Assembly (NCBI GenBank): GCA_044221445.1
Contig: JBGAPF010000016.1
Location: forward strand, 1-54,198
DNA from: JBDHTS01 sp044221445
GTDB lineage: Bacteria; Pseudomonadota; Alphaproteobacteria; Micavibrionales; Micavibrionaceae
Direction of reading: 5' to 3'
DNA length: 54,198 bases
The notes under the pieces were generated by a model. The model saw only the letters and a program-made list of their open reading frames with translations, was not told where the DNA came from and did not search any database. This document shows positions 1 to 8,805 of this stretch, one piece after another. How positions within the stretch are numbered: position 1 is the stretch's first letter; every line of letters begins with the position of its first letter. The position numbers and the translations under genes are program-made.

Positions 1-3000
1 CGATGGCCTTGATGTTCCCGGCATTGGTGTAGGTGACCGACGATCCCCCCGCGTTCGACATCTTGTTGCTGGTCGAGGGGATGGTGTAGCTGGTCGCGCC
101 ATAGGCCGTGCGGTTCGAGTTGCTGTCATACGTGATGCTGGAGACCGTGCCGTAAGGCCCGGACGCATAGTTGATCCGGCTCAGCACATCGTAGGCCAGG
201 GTCTGGTTATTGCCGGGCGTGACGTTATCCGTCCAGGTCAGCAGATTGTCGTCCGCGTCGTAGCCGTAACTGACGTATTGGATGTTGCCGGTGCCGACGT
301 CCTTGACGCTCGTCATCCGGTAGTCGAGGTCGAAGGTCCGCGTGTCCGTCACCCCGTTGCCCCAGGTAAGGGATTTGACCGGGCCGAAGGGCATGTGCGT
401 GACCGAGGTCGCCAGGTTGACCGGGGACATGCTGGGCTGCGTCGTCGTCACGGTCGTCACCTGCCCCGCATTGTCCCGGGCATAGGAGACCAACCAGCCG
501 CCGCTGCCATAGGTGATGCCGGACAGACGCCCGGCGCTTTCATACGTATAACCGGTCGTGTAGCTGTTGCCGCCCGTGCAGCTTGTGCCCGTGCCGCCGA
601 CAATGCGCACGTCGCGCGTCATCAGGCCGCGCGCGTCGTAATCCCGGCTGGAACAGCCCGCCTGGTCGCGCAGGGTGGTGAGTTGCCCGACGCCATAGCC
701 GTGCCCGGCCTGGTCGTAATTGTAGGTGACGTTAAGCGTGCCGTCGGCCGGATAGGCCCGGGTCAAAGGCCGGTCGAGCGCGTCCCAGGTGTAATTCGTG
801 ACCGCGCCGGTCGCATCGGTGCGCTGCGTGACGTTGCCGTCCGGGTCGTAGACCCAGACCGTCGTGCCGCTGTCGGGGCTGGTCTGCTGGATCAGGTCGC
901 CGAAGCCGTTGTAGATATAGGTGGTGGTGTTGCCCTTCGGGTCCTTCACCGCGACCGGGCGGTCGTGGGCGTCGTAAGACACGCTCGTGAAGTTCACGGC
1001 GGCGTCGGTGAAGCTTTTCGGGCGGTTCAGCGCGTCCCAGCCCTGGCTGGAGACTCGCGACAACGGGTTGGTGACGGTCAGGATATTGCTGTTGCTGTCA
1101 TAGGTCAGGGCCGTGCTCTGCCCCACCCCGCCCACGTCGGTCAGCATCCGCCCGAGCGCGTCATAGGTCGCCGTGTGCTGGCGCGTCGTGACGGCGGAGG
1201 CGTTCTTCCACAATGTTTGCGTGACGTTCCCGGCGGAATCGTAGGTGATGCCTTGCGTCTCGGACAGGCGGTTGGTCACCGTGGTCAGCTGGCGGGCGTT
1301 GTTGTAGGCGTAGGTCAGGTAGGAGCCGTCGGCCAGAGTCGCCTTGGTGACATCGCCCGCGCTGGAATAGTTCAGGCCGGTCACCAGGCTGCCCGCCGAG
1401 GTGAAGGTGGTGATCGAGGTCAGGCGAAGGCGGCTGTTCCACGCAAAGGCGGTCAGGACGCCGTTCGGGTCGGTCACGTTCTTCGGCTGCCCGCCGTTCT
1501 TCCACGTGCTGACCGTCGTCGCATGGCCCAGAGCGTCGGTCACAGAGGTCAGGAGGCCGCCGGTATAGCCGTAGGTGGTCTTGGCGGTGACGTCGGTGCG
1601 CGGCAGCTGCGCGCTCAGCAGCTGGCCGGTCGAATTATAGGTGTAGGTCCAGGTCCGCGTCTGGCCGTTGGTCGAATACGGCACGCTCTGGGTGGTGGTG
1701 TCGGTCAGGGTCGCCGTCAGCATATTGCCGTTGCTGTCGTAAGTGATTCCGGTGGTCACGCCCGGCGTGGTGATGGTCTTCGCCAGCCGCGGCCATGTCG
1801 TGTCATAGGCGATCGTCGTGGTATGCGACACGGGCGAGCCGGAGGCGTAGACGATCTGGGTCGGCAGGCCGTAGCCGTTGGTGGTGAAGGCGGTCTGGTT
1901 GCCGTTCCAGTCGGTCCGGCTGGACATATACCCGGTGGAACTGTAGGTGAACAGCCGCGAGGCCGCGCCAATGGCGCCGTTGGCGGACCGGTCGATTCGC
2001 GCGACCTTGGGCACGCCCTGCATCGTGGTGAATTTATAGGTTTCCTGAATGCCGAGCGGGCCGGTGACGGTGCTATTGCCCGTCGCGTCGTCGTAGGAGA
2101 CGGAGGTGAAATCGACCCCGCCCGCCAGCTGGCTGGAAATGGCGCGCCCCGCGCCGTCATAGCCCCAGCTGGAATACCGGACGCCGTTTTCGTTGATCAG
2201 CCCGGTCAGGGCATAGGGCTTGTCCGCGTTCTCATACAGGTAGGTCTGGGACTGCACCGGGCTGGTGTTGTAGGACACGGTCTGCAGCAGGCCGGTGCTG
2301 GCGTAGTTGATGTAGCCGTAGGTCAGGTTCATGGCGTCCGGCGTGGTGACGCCCGACAGCCGGCCCGTCGAGGCGTAGCTGAAGCCCAGCTGGCGGTTAT
2401 AGGAATCGGAGACGAAGGAGATCTGGCCGCTCGAATAATTGATCGCCTGGGTGTAGCCGTTGCGCTGGCGGATGCTGTTCAGCGTCGCCTTGCCGCCGCT
2501 GGCGAAATAGATCTCCGCCGTGTCGTCGGCGTCGGTCAGGGTCCAGGTCGAGCCGCTGCTGCCCAGGCTGTAGTCGAACGCCGCGTCGGGTTTCCACGTG
2601 CCGCCGCTGAGCGTGAAGTTCACCACCTGCCCGTCCGGGCGCTCCGCCGCCACCTGAGTCGAGGACACCAGGCGGAGATACCGGTCGTAATTCGTCCGCC
2701 AGTTCGCGCCCATCAGCGTGGGGTACAGGTTCCGGGTATAGGACAGGCTGTTATACGACCGCGTGAAGGCCAGCGGGTTCTGCCCCACGGTCGTATAGTC
2801 GGTGACGGATTCGAACAGGTTGCCGGTGGCCGGATTGATGGGATCGCCGACCGACATACCCCCGGCCGCGGATGGCGACGTCCCGCCATCCGGCTCGACA
2901 CAAGGGATGCAGAAGGAACCGTCGGCCTGGGCCTCGGTCGGCATGCCGATTCCGGAACCGGTTGCCGTAATGGTATAAGGCACAGTGCCGTCTGCAAATC

Positions 3001-3679
3001 CCGCGCTCCAGACCAGTACGGTCATAGGACCGTTATAGGTGTAATTTGAAAATTGATAGGTTGTCGGTGTCATTCCGGCGTAGTTTCCGCCTTCATCTGC
3101 ACCGTCTGGAGCAGTCACATAGGCTTGTATAGGAAACGCCGCTCCTAACGCTGAAAATGTGAGGGTCGTATTATTGCTGCCCCCCGCAATTCCCTGAAAC
3201 TGATAAACATCTACAGTGCCCCTCGTAATGGATCCGTTATACGTCACAGACGGATACATGCTCCCGCCGCCAAAGGGCATGGCGGTGGCGCTAGGGATAA
3301 CAATGACAGTGAATTTATAGTTCACCGGGCCCGCCGCCAGCAGCCACACACCCATTTTCAGGGACCATGTGCCGCCCGACGCAAGAACGTACCGTTTGCT
3401 TACATTATATTTATCGAAACTCCAGTAAACTAATGAGCCTGATGGATCAAAAAGCTGGGCATACATTGATTCCGTCGGTGTTCCGACCCCGCTTGCGCTG
3501 AAAAAAACCGTATCGCCGGGTTGGACGCTGAACGTGTAGGTGTCAAGATTTGCCCCCGATACCGAACCTGTGACGATCTGCCCGCTTTCGATCGGTATGG
3601 CGTGGGCCGGCGCCGCGGCCCAGAGCCAGGCGAAAATGAACAGGAAGGACAGAACGGACCGCAGGCACTTCAGACGCAT
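1..3679 (-). CDS. RHS/YD-repeat secreted protein, C-terminus beyond the window
   Basis: Open on the minus strand for 1226 codons from ATG 3679 to the left edge, so the gene is 3'-truncated by the window. An SD-like GAGGGAGA lies just upstream of the ATG. Residues 1-27 form a Sec signal peptide (hydrophobic core, AHA before the cleavage point). A beta-rich region follows, with two pre-peptidase-like modules. From about residue 277 comes the DUF6531-type RHS entry motif GDPINPATGNLF, then many YD-type repeats such as YDALGRM, YDSNSNI and YDPDGNV. RHS proteins form a shell that usually carries a variable C-terminal toxin; that tip is not in view. Function as an exported toxin or surface protein is inferred. 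A long plus-strand ORF over the same bases is a GC-rich shadow. Confidence 0.9.
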   Translation of the reverse strand, partial: MRLKCLRSVLSFLFIFAWLWAAAPAHAIPIESGQIVTGSVSGANLDTYTFSVQPGDTVFFSASGVGTPTESMYAQLFDPSGSLVYWSFDKYNVSKRYVLASGGTWSLKMGVWLLAAGPVNYKFTVIVIPSATAMPFGGGSMYPSVTYNGSITRGTVDVYQFQGIAGGSNNTTLTFSALGAAFPIQAYVTAPDGADEGGNYAGMTPTTYQFSNYTYNGPMTVLVWSAGFADGTVPYTITATGSGIGMPTEAQADGSFCIPCVEPDGGTSPSAAGGMSVGDPINPATGNLFESVTDYTTVGQNPLAFTRSYNSLSYTRNLYPTLMGANWRTNYDRYLRLVSSTQVAAERPDGQVVNFTLSGGTWKPDAAFDYSLGSSGSTWTLTDADDTAEIYFASGGKATLNSIRQRNGYTQAINYSSGQISFVSDSYNRQLGFSYASTGRLSGVTTPDAMNLTYGYINYASTGLLQTVSYNTSPVQSQTYLYENADKPYALTGLINENGVRYSSWGYDGAGRAISSQLAGGVDFTSVSYDDATGNSTVTGPLGIQETYKFTTMQGVPKVARIDRSANGAIGAASRLFTYSSTGYMSSRTDWNGNQTAFTTNGYGLPTQIVYASGSPVSHTTTIAYDTTWPRLAKTITTPGVTTGITYDSNGNMLTATLTDTTTQSVPYSTNGQTRTWTYTYNSTGQLLSAQLPRTDVTAKTTYGYTGGLLTSVTDALGHATTVSTWKNGGQPKNVTDPNGVLTAFAWNSRLRLTSITTFTSAGSLVTGLNYSSAGDVTKATLADGSYLTYAYNNARQLTTVTNRLSETQGITYDSAGNVTQTLWKNASAVTTRQHTATYDALGRMLTDVGGVGQSTALTYDSNSNILTVTNPLSRVSSQGWDALNRPKSFTDAAVNFTSVSYDAHDRPVAVKDPKGNTTTYIYNGFGDLIQQTSPDSGTTVWVYDPDGNVTQRTDATGAVTNYTWDALDRPLTRAYPADGTLNVTYNYDQAGHGYGVGQLTTLRDQAGCSSRDYDARGLMTRDVRIVGGTGTSCTGGNSYTTGYTYESAGRLSGITYGSGGWLVSYARDNAGQVTTVTTTQPSMSPVNLATSVTHMPFGPVKSLTWGNGVTDTRTFDLDYRMTSVKDVGTGNIQYVSYGYDADDNLLTWTDNVTPGNNQTLAYDVLSRINYASGPYGTVSSITYDSNSNRTAYGATSYTIPSTSNKMSNAGGSSVTYTNAGNIKAI

Positions 3680-3755
3680 ATCATTCTCCCTCAGTCGCTT
3701 TAATGCGAAGACCCTGCACGAACTTTCCGCCTATTTACAGCTTATACGGGTGCCG

Positions 3756-3783
3756 ATTATACTACGGTTTTCTGTTACAGCAA
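3756..3783 (-). promoter_or_regulatory. Candidate sigma70-like promoter of the RHS gene
   Basis: On the minus strand TTGCTG (3783-3778) is followed after 16 bases by a perfect TATAAT (3761-3756), about 77 bases upstream of the RHS start codon. The -10 match is exact and the -35 match is partial. Spacing is one base short of the optimum. Confidence 0.4.
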
Positions 3784-3889
3784 GCGGACAGCCCAAAATA
3801 TGCACAAGCCGTAAAACTATGGATTGACTCCGTTGGAAATGTCGCTAGCTTTTTATGGATGATGCGCGTTGTCCTGTGAGGAAATCGGT

Positions 3890-4273
3890 ATGAAGTATGC
3901 GGCCATCCTGGCCATGACGTTTGCCTTGCTTATGACGCCGGCTCCGCAAGCCCGGGCCGCGCCTTGCCAGGACGGCGCGGCGACGACCTTGGACGGCATC
4001 GTCAAAAGTATAACTGTTTATGACGTTGGAACCTGGATGCTGGTCGAAACCCCGGCGCAAGACGACTGCCGCTATGTCTACGTCGTGGCGAAAGACGCAA
4101 GGACCTGTCCGCTCGGCAGCCCGATCCATGCTGCCGGCACCCTGGCCCGGCACGATCCTTCGGACGTTTATGCCGGCTGGATCCTGACCGACCCCGGCGC
4201 GAAACCGCTGTCCGGGAAATTGAAGGCGCGTGGGTATAATTCCGCCTTTTCCTGCACCCAGGACAAGCCCTGA
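3890..4273 (+). CDS. Small secreted protein of unknown function
   Basis: A 127-residue product. ATG 3890 is preferred over upstream TTG 3869 because GAGGAAA lies six bases before it and the protein then begins with a clear signal peptide (MKYAAILAMTFALLM, ARA cleavage). The mature part has four to five cysteines, including pairs that could form disulphides in the periplasm, and short beta-type stretches (SITVYDVGTWMLVET, RYVYVVAKD). I recognise no family; the pattern resembles a small OB-fold-like periplasmic protein, which is a guess. It lies 53 bases before metA on the same strand and divergently from the RHS gene. The gap to metA holds that gene's own promoter, so the two are probably separate units. 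Confidence 0.75.
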   Translation: MKYAAILAMTFALLMTPAPQARAAPCQDGAATTLDGIVKSITVYDVGTWMLVETPAQDDCRYVYVVAKDARTCPLGSPIHAAGTLARHDPSDVYAGWILTDPGAKPLSGKLKARGYNSAFSCTQDKP

Positions 4274-4290
4274 AACTCAATAGGCATACC

Positions 4291-4319
4291 TTGCATTTTC
4301 CGTAGGTTTTCCCTATACC
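4291..4319 (+). promoter_or_regulatory. Candidate metA promoter giving a leaderless mRNA
   Basis: TTGCAT (4291-4296), a 17-base spacer and TATACC (4314-4319) match the sigma70 consensus well. The -10 box ends seven bases before the metA ATG, so transcription would start at or next to the start codon. No Shine-Dalgarno sequence precedes the ATG, which fits a leaderless transcript. Confidence 0.5.
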
Positions 4320-4326
4320 CTTCCTC

Positions 4327-5259
4327 ATGCCGATCAAAATTCCGAACAACCTTCCGGCCCGGTCGATCCTTGAGAAGGAGCGGGTGCCGCTGATCGTCGA
4401 GGACAGGGCGCTGCGCCAGGATATCCGGCCGCTGCAGATTGCGCTTTTGAACCTGATGCCCGACAAGATCCAGACGGAGACGCAGATATTGCGCGTTCTG
4501 GGCGCGACGCCCCTGCAGATCGAAATGACCCTGCTCCGCCCCGCGACGCATGAATCCAAGAACACGCCGAAGGAGCATCTGCTGGCCTTCTACCGCACCT
4601 GGGCGGATGTAAAGGACCGGCATTTCGACGCCCTGATCGTCACCGGCGCGCCGGTCGAGCATATGCCGTTCGAGGACGTGACCTACTGGCCGGAACTGAC
4701 CGGGATCTTCGACTGGGCCGCGACCCATGTGTTCAGCACGTTTTTCGTCTGCTGGGGGGCCCAGGCCGCCCTGCACCATTACCACAGGCTGCCCAAGCAC
4801 GATGTCGGGTCGAAGCGGTTCGGTGTCTATATGCACTCCGTGCTGAAGCCGTTCGAGCCGCTGACCGCCGGGTTCGACGATTTCTTCTTCGTCCCCGTCT
4901 CCCGCCATACCGAAATCCGCCACGGCGACGTGGAAAAGGTGCCGGGGCTGGAGATCATGGTGGAATCCCGGGAAAGCGGGCTGTGCCTGCTCCAGGACGT
5001 GGCGGCCCGGCGGGTTTACATGTTCAACCACCTGGAATACGACGCCGAAACGCTACGCCGGGAATACGAACGGGACAGAAGCGCGGGGGCGGGCACGGCC
5101 CTGCCCTTCAATTACTTCCCCGATAACAACCCGGACCTCGCGCCGCGTATGACTTGGCGGGCGCACCGTAACCTGTTGTTCTGCAACTGGATCAACCTTG
5201 TGTACCAGGGCACGCCCTATAATCTGGACAGTCTTGCCGATTGCCCGCCCGGCTATTAA
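4327..5259 (+). CDS. metA: Homoserine O-acyltransferase (MetA family, likely acetyl-CoA specific)
   Basis: A 310-residue MetA-type enzyme that acylates L-homoserine, the first committed step of methionine synthesis, in the cytoplasm. The catalytic residues fall on the family numbering: Cys142 in FVCWGAQAAL, His235 and Glu237 in FNHLEYD, and Lys163. Position 111 is Glu (VTGAPVEHMPF). In characterised MetA enzymes Glu111 goes with acetyl-CoA and Gly111 with succinyl-CoA, so homoserine O-acetyltransferase is the more likely activity despite the usual succinyltransferase label. Full length for the family (about 305-310). The upstream gap is short and does not show the conserved core of a SAM-II riboswitch. 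Confidence 0.93.
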   Translation: MPIKIPNNLPARSILEKERVPLIVEDRALRQDIRPLQIALLNLMPDKIQTETQILRVLGATPLQIEMTLLRPATHESKNTPKEHLLAFYRTWADVKDRHFDALIVTGAPVEHMPFEDVTYWPELTGIFDWAATHVFSTFFVCWGAQAALHHYHRLPKHDVGSKRFGVYMHSVLKPFEPLTAGFDDFFFVPVSRHTEIRHGDVEKVPGLEIMVESRESGLCLLQDVAARRVYMFNHLEYDAETLRREYERDRSAGAGTALPFNYFPDNNPDLAPRMTWRAHRNLLFCNWINLVYQGTPYNLDSLADCPPGY

Positions 5260-5314
5260 AAAAACGCTGGAAATCGGCGCGGCAATGCTTTATCAATCCC
5301 TATCATCGCGCTGT

Positions 5315-5389
5315 TCCTCGGTAGCTCAGCGGTAGAGCAGACGACTGTTAATCGTCTGGTCGCAGGTTCGAATCCTGCCCGGGGAGCCA
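5315..5389 (+). tRNA. tRNA-Asn (anticodon GTT)
   Basis: Complete cloverleaf of 75 bases: acceptor TCCTCGG/CCGGGGA with one G-U pair, D arm GCTC/GAGC, anticodon stem GACGA/TCGTC with loop CTGTTAA (anticodon GTT), T arm GCAGG/CCTGC with TTCGAAT, discriminator G and encoded CCA. The 3' half also encodes, on the other strand, the last residues of the serine recombinase. This marks the gene as the integration site of the island to the right. Confidence 0.97.
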
Positions 5390-6850
5390 TTCTTTATAAT
5401 CGGCCACTTCAACGAACAGGTTGAAGGGAGTTTTCAAGGAATATCTGAGGGTTGCGCCCTCCAGTTCCAGGTTCGATAAAACGTATCCTATCAGTTGCCG
5501 CTTTTCCTCGACTGTCGAACGGTCGAAGATTTCCACCGATTTCGAGGCCAATGTAACCAGCGTGGTCAGGGCCAGCCTGAATTTCTCATCCCCGGCGTTA
5601 TGCCGCTCCAGCAATTCGTTAATTTCCTGCCTCCGCTGGGCAAGCTGGCTGTGCTTCCGGTCGTACATGTCCTTGGTAATGCTCTTTTCCATGAACATAT
5701 CCAAAAGCTGATCGAGCTTTTTGGTGATCTGATCTTCCTCGGCGCGGAGGCTCTTGATTGAAGCCTGGTGATAGTCTTTCTCGGATTGGTGGGTCTTTCT
5801 CAAATTATCCACAATTTCCGCTAAAACGGCTTCCGGCATTTGGATGGACTTAAAAACGTCCCTGACCTGATCGAGGATAATCTCCTCCTTCGTCCAGATT
5901 TTGCGCTTGGGTTCGGCGGGATCGCGGCCAATCAGATAGATATGCTTGCCCTTTTTAATATCGCAGGACACTTTCCGGCCCGACACGGCGCATGTCAGAA
6001 GCCCGCGCAGGATGAAGGGATACTTTGTCTCGGCAACGGCATGGGCGCGGCCCCTGCCCGTTCTGATCGCCTCGCAAGCGTCGAACAATTCCTTGCTGAT
6101 AAGCGGCTCGTATTTGTGAAAATGCAGTTCGCCTTTCACCCGCATCATGCCGTAATAGAACGGATTTTGAACAACCTCGTGCATGGTTTGATTGCCGACG
6201 ATCATCCCTTTGCGGGAGCGAAGCCCCCAATCCCTGGCTTTCCGGCTCAATTCCGCCAGAGAATAAACGCCGGTGGCGTATTCTTCAAAGAACCGCTTAA
6301 TCAGGAAAGACCGCTCAGGGTCATGGATAATCGTTTTCTTACCTGTCCCCGCGTCAATCGCGTTCAAATATCCCAGCGGTGCGGGGCCGCTCCACTCTCC
6401 GTTAAAGATTTTATGCCGGATGCTGCGCTTCACGTTGTCGGAGAGGCTGTCCGTATAGGATTGCGCCATGACAACGCCCATGTTCCACATCAGCTTTTGA
6501 GTGCTGTTCGCCTCTTTCGACAGAACATTGCCCTCTTTCACAAAATGCAGTTCGAGAATGTCTTTTTCCAGCAACCCATTCAAAACGGGCGTTTCCTTGA
6601 AACTGCGCTGCAACCTGTCCACAGTATCGACGATCAGGGCGATTTTTTCTTTCTGCGCCCGGATAAACTCGATCATCCGCGTGAATTCGGGCCGCTCGCC
6701 CTTCGTGGAGGTTTCGATGATCGTAAAGACCTTGATGATGTCCAGCGCCTTGCGCTCGGCATAAAGCTCCAGATTGCGGACTTGCGCCGCCAGGGAGTGG
6801 CCGTCTTCCTGTTCCTTGGTCGATACGCGGGCGAGAATTACGGCTTTCAT
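5348..6850 (-). CDS. Large serine recombinase/integrase ending inside tRNA-Asn
   Basis: A 500-residue large serine recombinase. The resolvase domain (about 1-150) begins MKAVILARVSTKEQ with catalytic Ser10; a Recombinase domain follows (about 165-270, near GPAPLGYL), then a degenerate zinc-ribbon region with only a few cysteines, and a coiled coil at about 360-430. These enzymes integrate and excise mobile DNA through a 5'-phosphoserine intermediate. The last residues (WLPGQDSNLRPDD) are read antisense through the T arm and anticodon stem of tRNA-Asn, and the stop TAA lies at 5350-5348. So the attachment junction is inside the gene end. A tRNA target is usual for tyrosine integrases and less usual for large serine ones. 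Confidence 0.93.
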   Translation of the reverse strand: MKAVILARVSTKEQEDGHSLAAQVRNLELYAERKALDIIKVFTIIETSTKGERPEFTRMIEFIRAQKEKIALIVDTVDRLQRSFKETPVLNGLLEKDILELHFVKEGNVLSKEANSTQKLMWNMGVVMAQSYTDSLSDNVKRSIRHKIFNGEWSGPAPLGYLNAIDAGTGKKTIIHDPERSFLIKRFFEEYATGVYSLAELSRKARDWGLRSRKGMIVGNQTMHEVVQNPFYYGMMRVKGELHFHKYEPLISKELFDACEAIRTGRGRAHAVAETKYPFILRGLLTCAVSGRKVSCDIKKGKHIYLIGRDPAEPKRKIWTKEEIILDQVRDVFKSIQMPEAVLAEIVDNLRKTHQSEKDYHQASIKSLRAEEDQITKKLDQLLDMFMEKSITKDMYDRKHSQLAQRRQEINELLERHNAGDEKFRLALTTLVTLASKSVEIFDRSTVEEKRQLIGYVLSNLELEGATLRYSLKTPFNLFVEVADYKEWLPGQDSNLRPDD

Positions 6851-6916
6851 GGCAAATCCTCGTTTTTACACTCTGCCTCATATTTTGAATATTCCCAGCT
6901 CATTAATTTCTCCTGC

Positions 6917-7613
6917 TTAGACTCGTGTGACAACACGCGCCGCTGTGCGAATATCGGCAGTACCGATGTTTTGAGCTTGAAGGAACTGGCGCATTTCAGT
7001 GAAAACAGGCGCTTTCCCTTCCGGGTCAGAGATAGTCAGGATAGCCGTGAAAGGCACACCGTCCTCTGGTAACTCCTCCTCATCCCTGGTCAGGTAATCG
7101 ACATCAAGACGCCAGTTTGTCGATGGCCCCAGGCCATTCATGCTCCGTTCATAAACCTTGATGGGACTCCATTTCAGGCCATGCTTGATTAAGTCCGGCT
7201 CAAAATGATGGGTCTTTTCGCCATCGGGCAGGTAGACAGGATTCCTCGGCCTGCCCAACCTTAGTCACCATTTGGTTGATGGTCTGCGGCGTTAGTTGCA
7301 CATATAACTCTCCAAGGTCGCCGCCGCCGACAATAGGCGTTGTTTCACGCTTAAAAAGCGATTTTGTAGGCCGATGACTTTTTGCCAGCGCCGATTGTTC
7401 CAGGATAACCTTGGCATACGAAACCTGAGCGTAAGGACTTTCCTCAATGATTTTTTTCACCGAAAGAAGCTGTTCCTGAACCTTCTGCTTGTGAACGCGA
7501 AAGTCCCCATCACGGTCGGCATAGAAATCCGTACTCTCGCCTCCGCCGCCCTTTTTACGTTCGCCGTTGAAGTTCTGGGGATTGAGAACAATCTGAATTG
7601 GACTATTGGACAT
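6917..7613 (-). pseudogene. Gutted S8 subtilase gene of an ATPase-protease pair
   Basis: Two overlapping minus-strand frames. The first (start 7613) keeps the typical N-terminus of subtilases that pair with an AAA ATPase: QIVLNPQNFN, SYAKVILEQSALAKSHRPT and TPIVGGGDLGELYVQLTP. It then runs out of frame near 7250. The second frame (to stop 6917) looks like the C-terminal region of the same family (WRLDVDYLTR, TISDPEGKAPVF, TADIRTAARV). The 300-450 residues between them, including the whole Asp/His/Ser catalytic domain, are missing. The simplest reading is one internal out-of-frame deletion. The start overlaps the ATPase stop by 11 bases, so the two were translationally coupled. PGAP-style names for such pairs are IteA/IteS; that match is from memory and unconfirmed. 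Confidence 0.7.
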
Positions 7614-8805
7614 TCAAACGCTCCACTTCCGTTTCCTTTACATGCTTGCGGCGGCTTAACGCTGACGGGTCTATATTCAAAATCGCAGCGACATCCTTTT
7701 TCTTGAAGTCATAGCGTTCATAGTCCTGCAATTCCTTCGTAAACTTATCCTGCGGCCCCATTATCAATGCTTTCTTGCCGTTGGTTATCCGTCCCGTGTT
7801 AAGCAAGGCGAACTGCCGGATGCCTTCCAGTAAGTTTTTCTCTGTGTTGTTGTCTATGATTTGCCATTTTTTAATCCAGCGCGTCATGGATTCAGCATCC
7901 GCCCCCGAAGAACCTTCCAGACACCACGCCAGGAACCCAATAGAATTTTCACTGAGTTCAAGAGGCTGAATACCCCTGGAAATTATTTTGACCAGGTCTT
8001 CAAAGCTGGGCTTAGGAATTTCAATCTGCACCTCGAAACGCCGCCATACAGCCGGGTCTAACAGCACATCATGGTTTGTAATGCCGATAGTAAAGCCCAC
8101 CGATTTCCGGGAGTCCAGATTTTGCAGCAGCGTATTCACAACACGTTTGATTTCGCCAACTTCCTGAGAGTCATTACGAAGCTTGGCAATGGCATCAAAT
8201 TCATCAAGCAAAAGCAGGCAGCGGTATCTTGCCGCAAATGAGAACAACGTGCCGATGTTGCGGGATGTCGTGCCAAGGAATGACGAAATCATACCGTCCA
8301 GCCGTACCAATACCACGGGCAAGTTGAGTTGACGCGCTATCCACAAGGCAAGCTGCGTTTTTCCCGTGCCGGGCGCTCCAAAAATTAAACAGCTTCTGAC
8401 CGGATCGGCCATGATCTCGTTCAGTTTGTCGAAATTGCGCCATTCATTAAGGATGGAATCGATGCCCTGCGTGATGCTTTCACCGAAAATGGGCGAATTT
8501 GCAGGCAAGTCGTCGGGAAATTTAATTTCAGCCAGCGCAGAGGATGTTTCCTTGTCAACAGGCACGGGTGTATTTCGTGTCAGTTCTTCCCCGCTGACGA
8601 AAAAGCGCGATGTCTGTATGCGGCTGGGGGCCATATCAACCGATTTTTGAGAGGCGGACAGCAGGCCCATCAGAGACTTTGCTCCCTTATCGTCGCCGTC
8701 TTCCTTCAAGGCAGCGCTCAGCCGTTCGATTTGCTTCCGAACGGCGTCCGTTGGATTGGCCAAAGCTGCTCTGCAAAGGGCTTGTACGATATGGAAGTGG
8801 TTCAT
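7603..8805 (-). CDS. AAA ATPase of a subtilase-associated pair
   Basis: A 400-residue AAA protein with an intact core: Walker A GAPGTGKT (143-150), Walker B LLLLDEFD (197-204), sensor-1 region GITNH (about 241-245) and arginine-finger pair VWRRF (255-256). The N-terminal 100 residues are helical and probably bind the partner. The C-terminus ends with a DNA-binding-like segment (AAILNIDPSALSRRKH). Related ATPases lie directly upstream of S8 serine proteases and are reported in anti-phage modules. Here the ATPase is intact while the protease gene behind it has lost its catalytic core, so the pair is probably inactive unless the ATPase acts alone. Confidence 0.88.
   Translation of the reverse strand: MNHFHIVQALCRAALANPTDAVRKQIERLSAALKEDGDDKGAKSLMGLLSASQKSVDMAPSRIQTSRFFVSGEELTRNTPVPVDKETSSALAEIKFPDDLPANSPIFGESITQGIDSILNEWRNFDKLNEIMADPVRSCLIFGAPGTGKTQLALWIARQLNLPVVLVRLDGMISSFLGTTSRNIGTLFSFAARYRCLLLLDEFDAIAKLRNDSQEVGEIKRVVNTLLQNLDSRKSVGFTIGITNHDVLLDPAVWRRFEVQIEIPKPSFEDLVKIISRGIQPLELSENSIGFLAWCLEGSSGADAESMTRWIKKWQIIDNNTEKNLLEGIRQFALLNTGRITNGKKALIMGPQDKFTKELQDYERYDFKKKDVAAILNIDPSALSRRKHVKETEVERLNVQ

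Noticed and set aside
278..3049. 923-residue plus-strand ORF, rich in Arg, Gly and Val
   Set aside because: It is the antisense shadow of the RHS gene. Its composition is repetitive and unlike any protein family, while the minus strand shows a signal peptide, DUF6531 and YD repeats.
4271..4326. SAM-II riboswitch before metA
   Set aside because: The gap is only 53 bases, lacks the conserved pseudoknot core, and is occupied by a good promoter that ends at the ATG.
5840..7072. 410-residue plus-strand ORF
   Set aside because: Antisense to the serine recombinase and the subtilase remnant.
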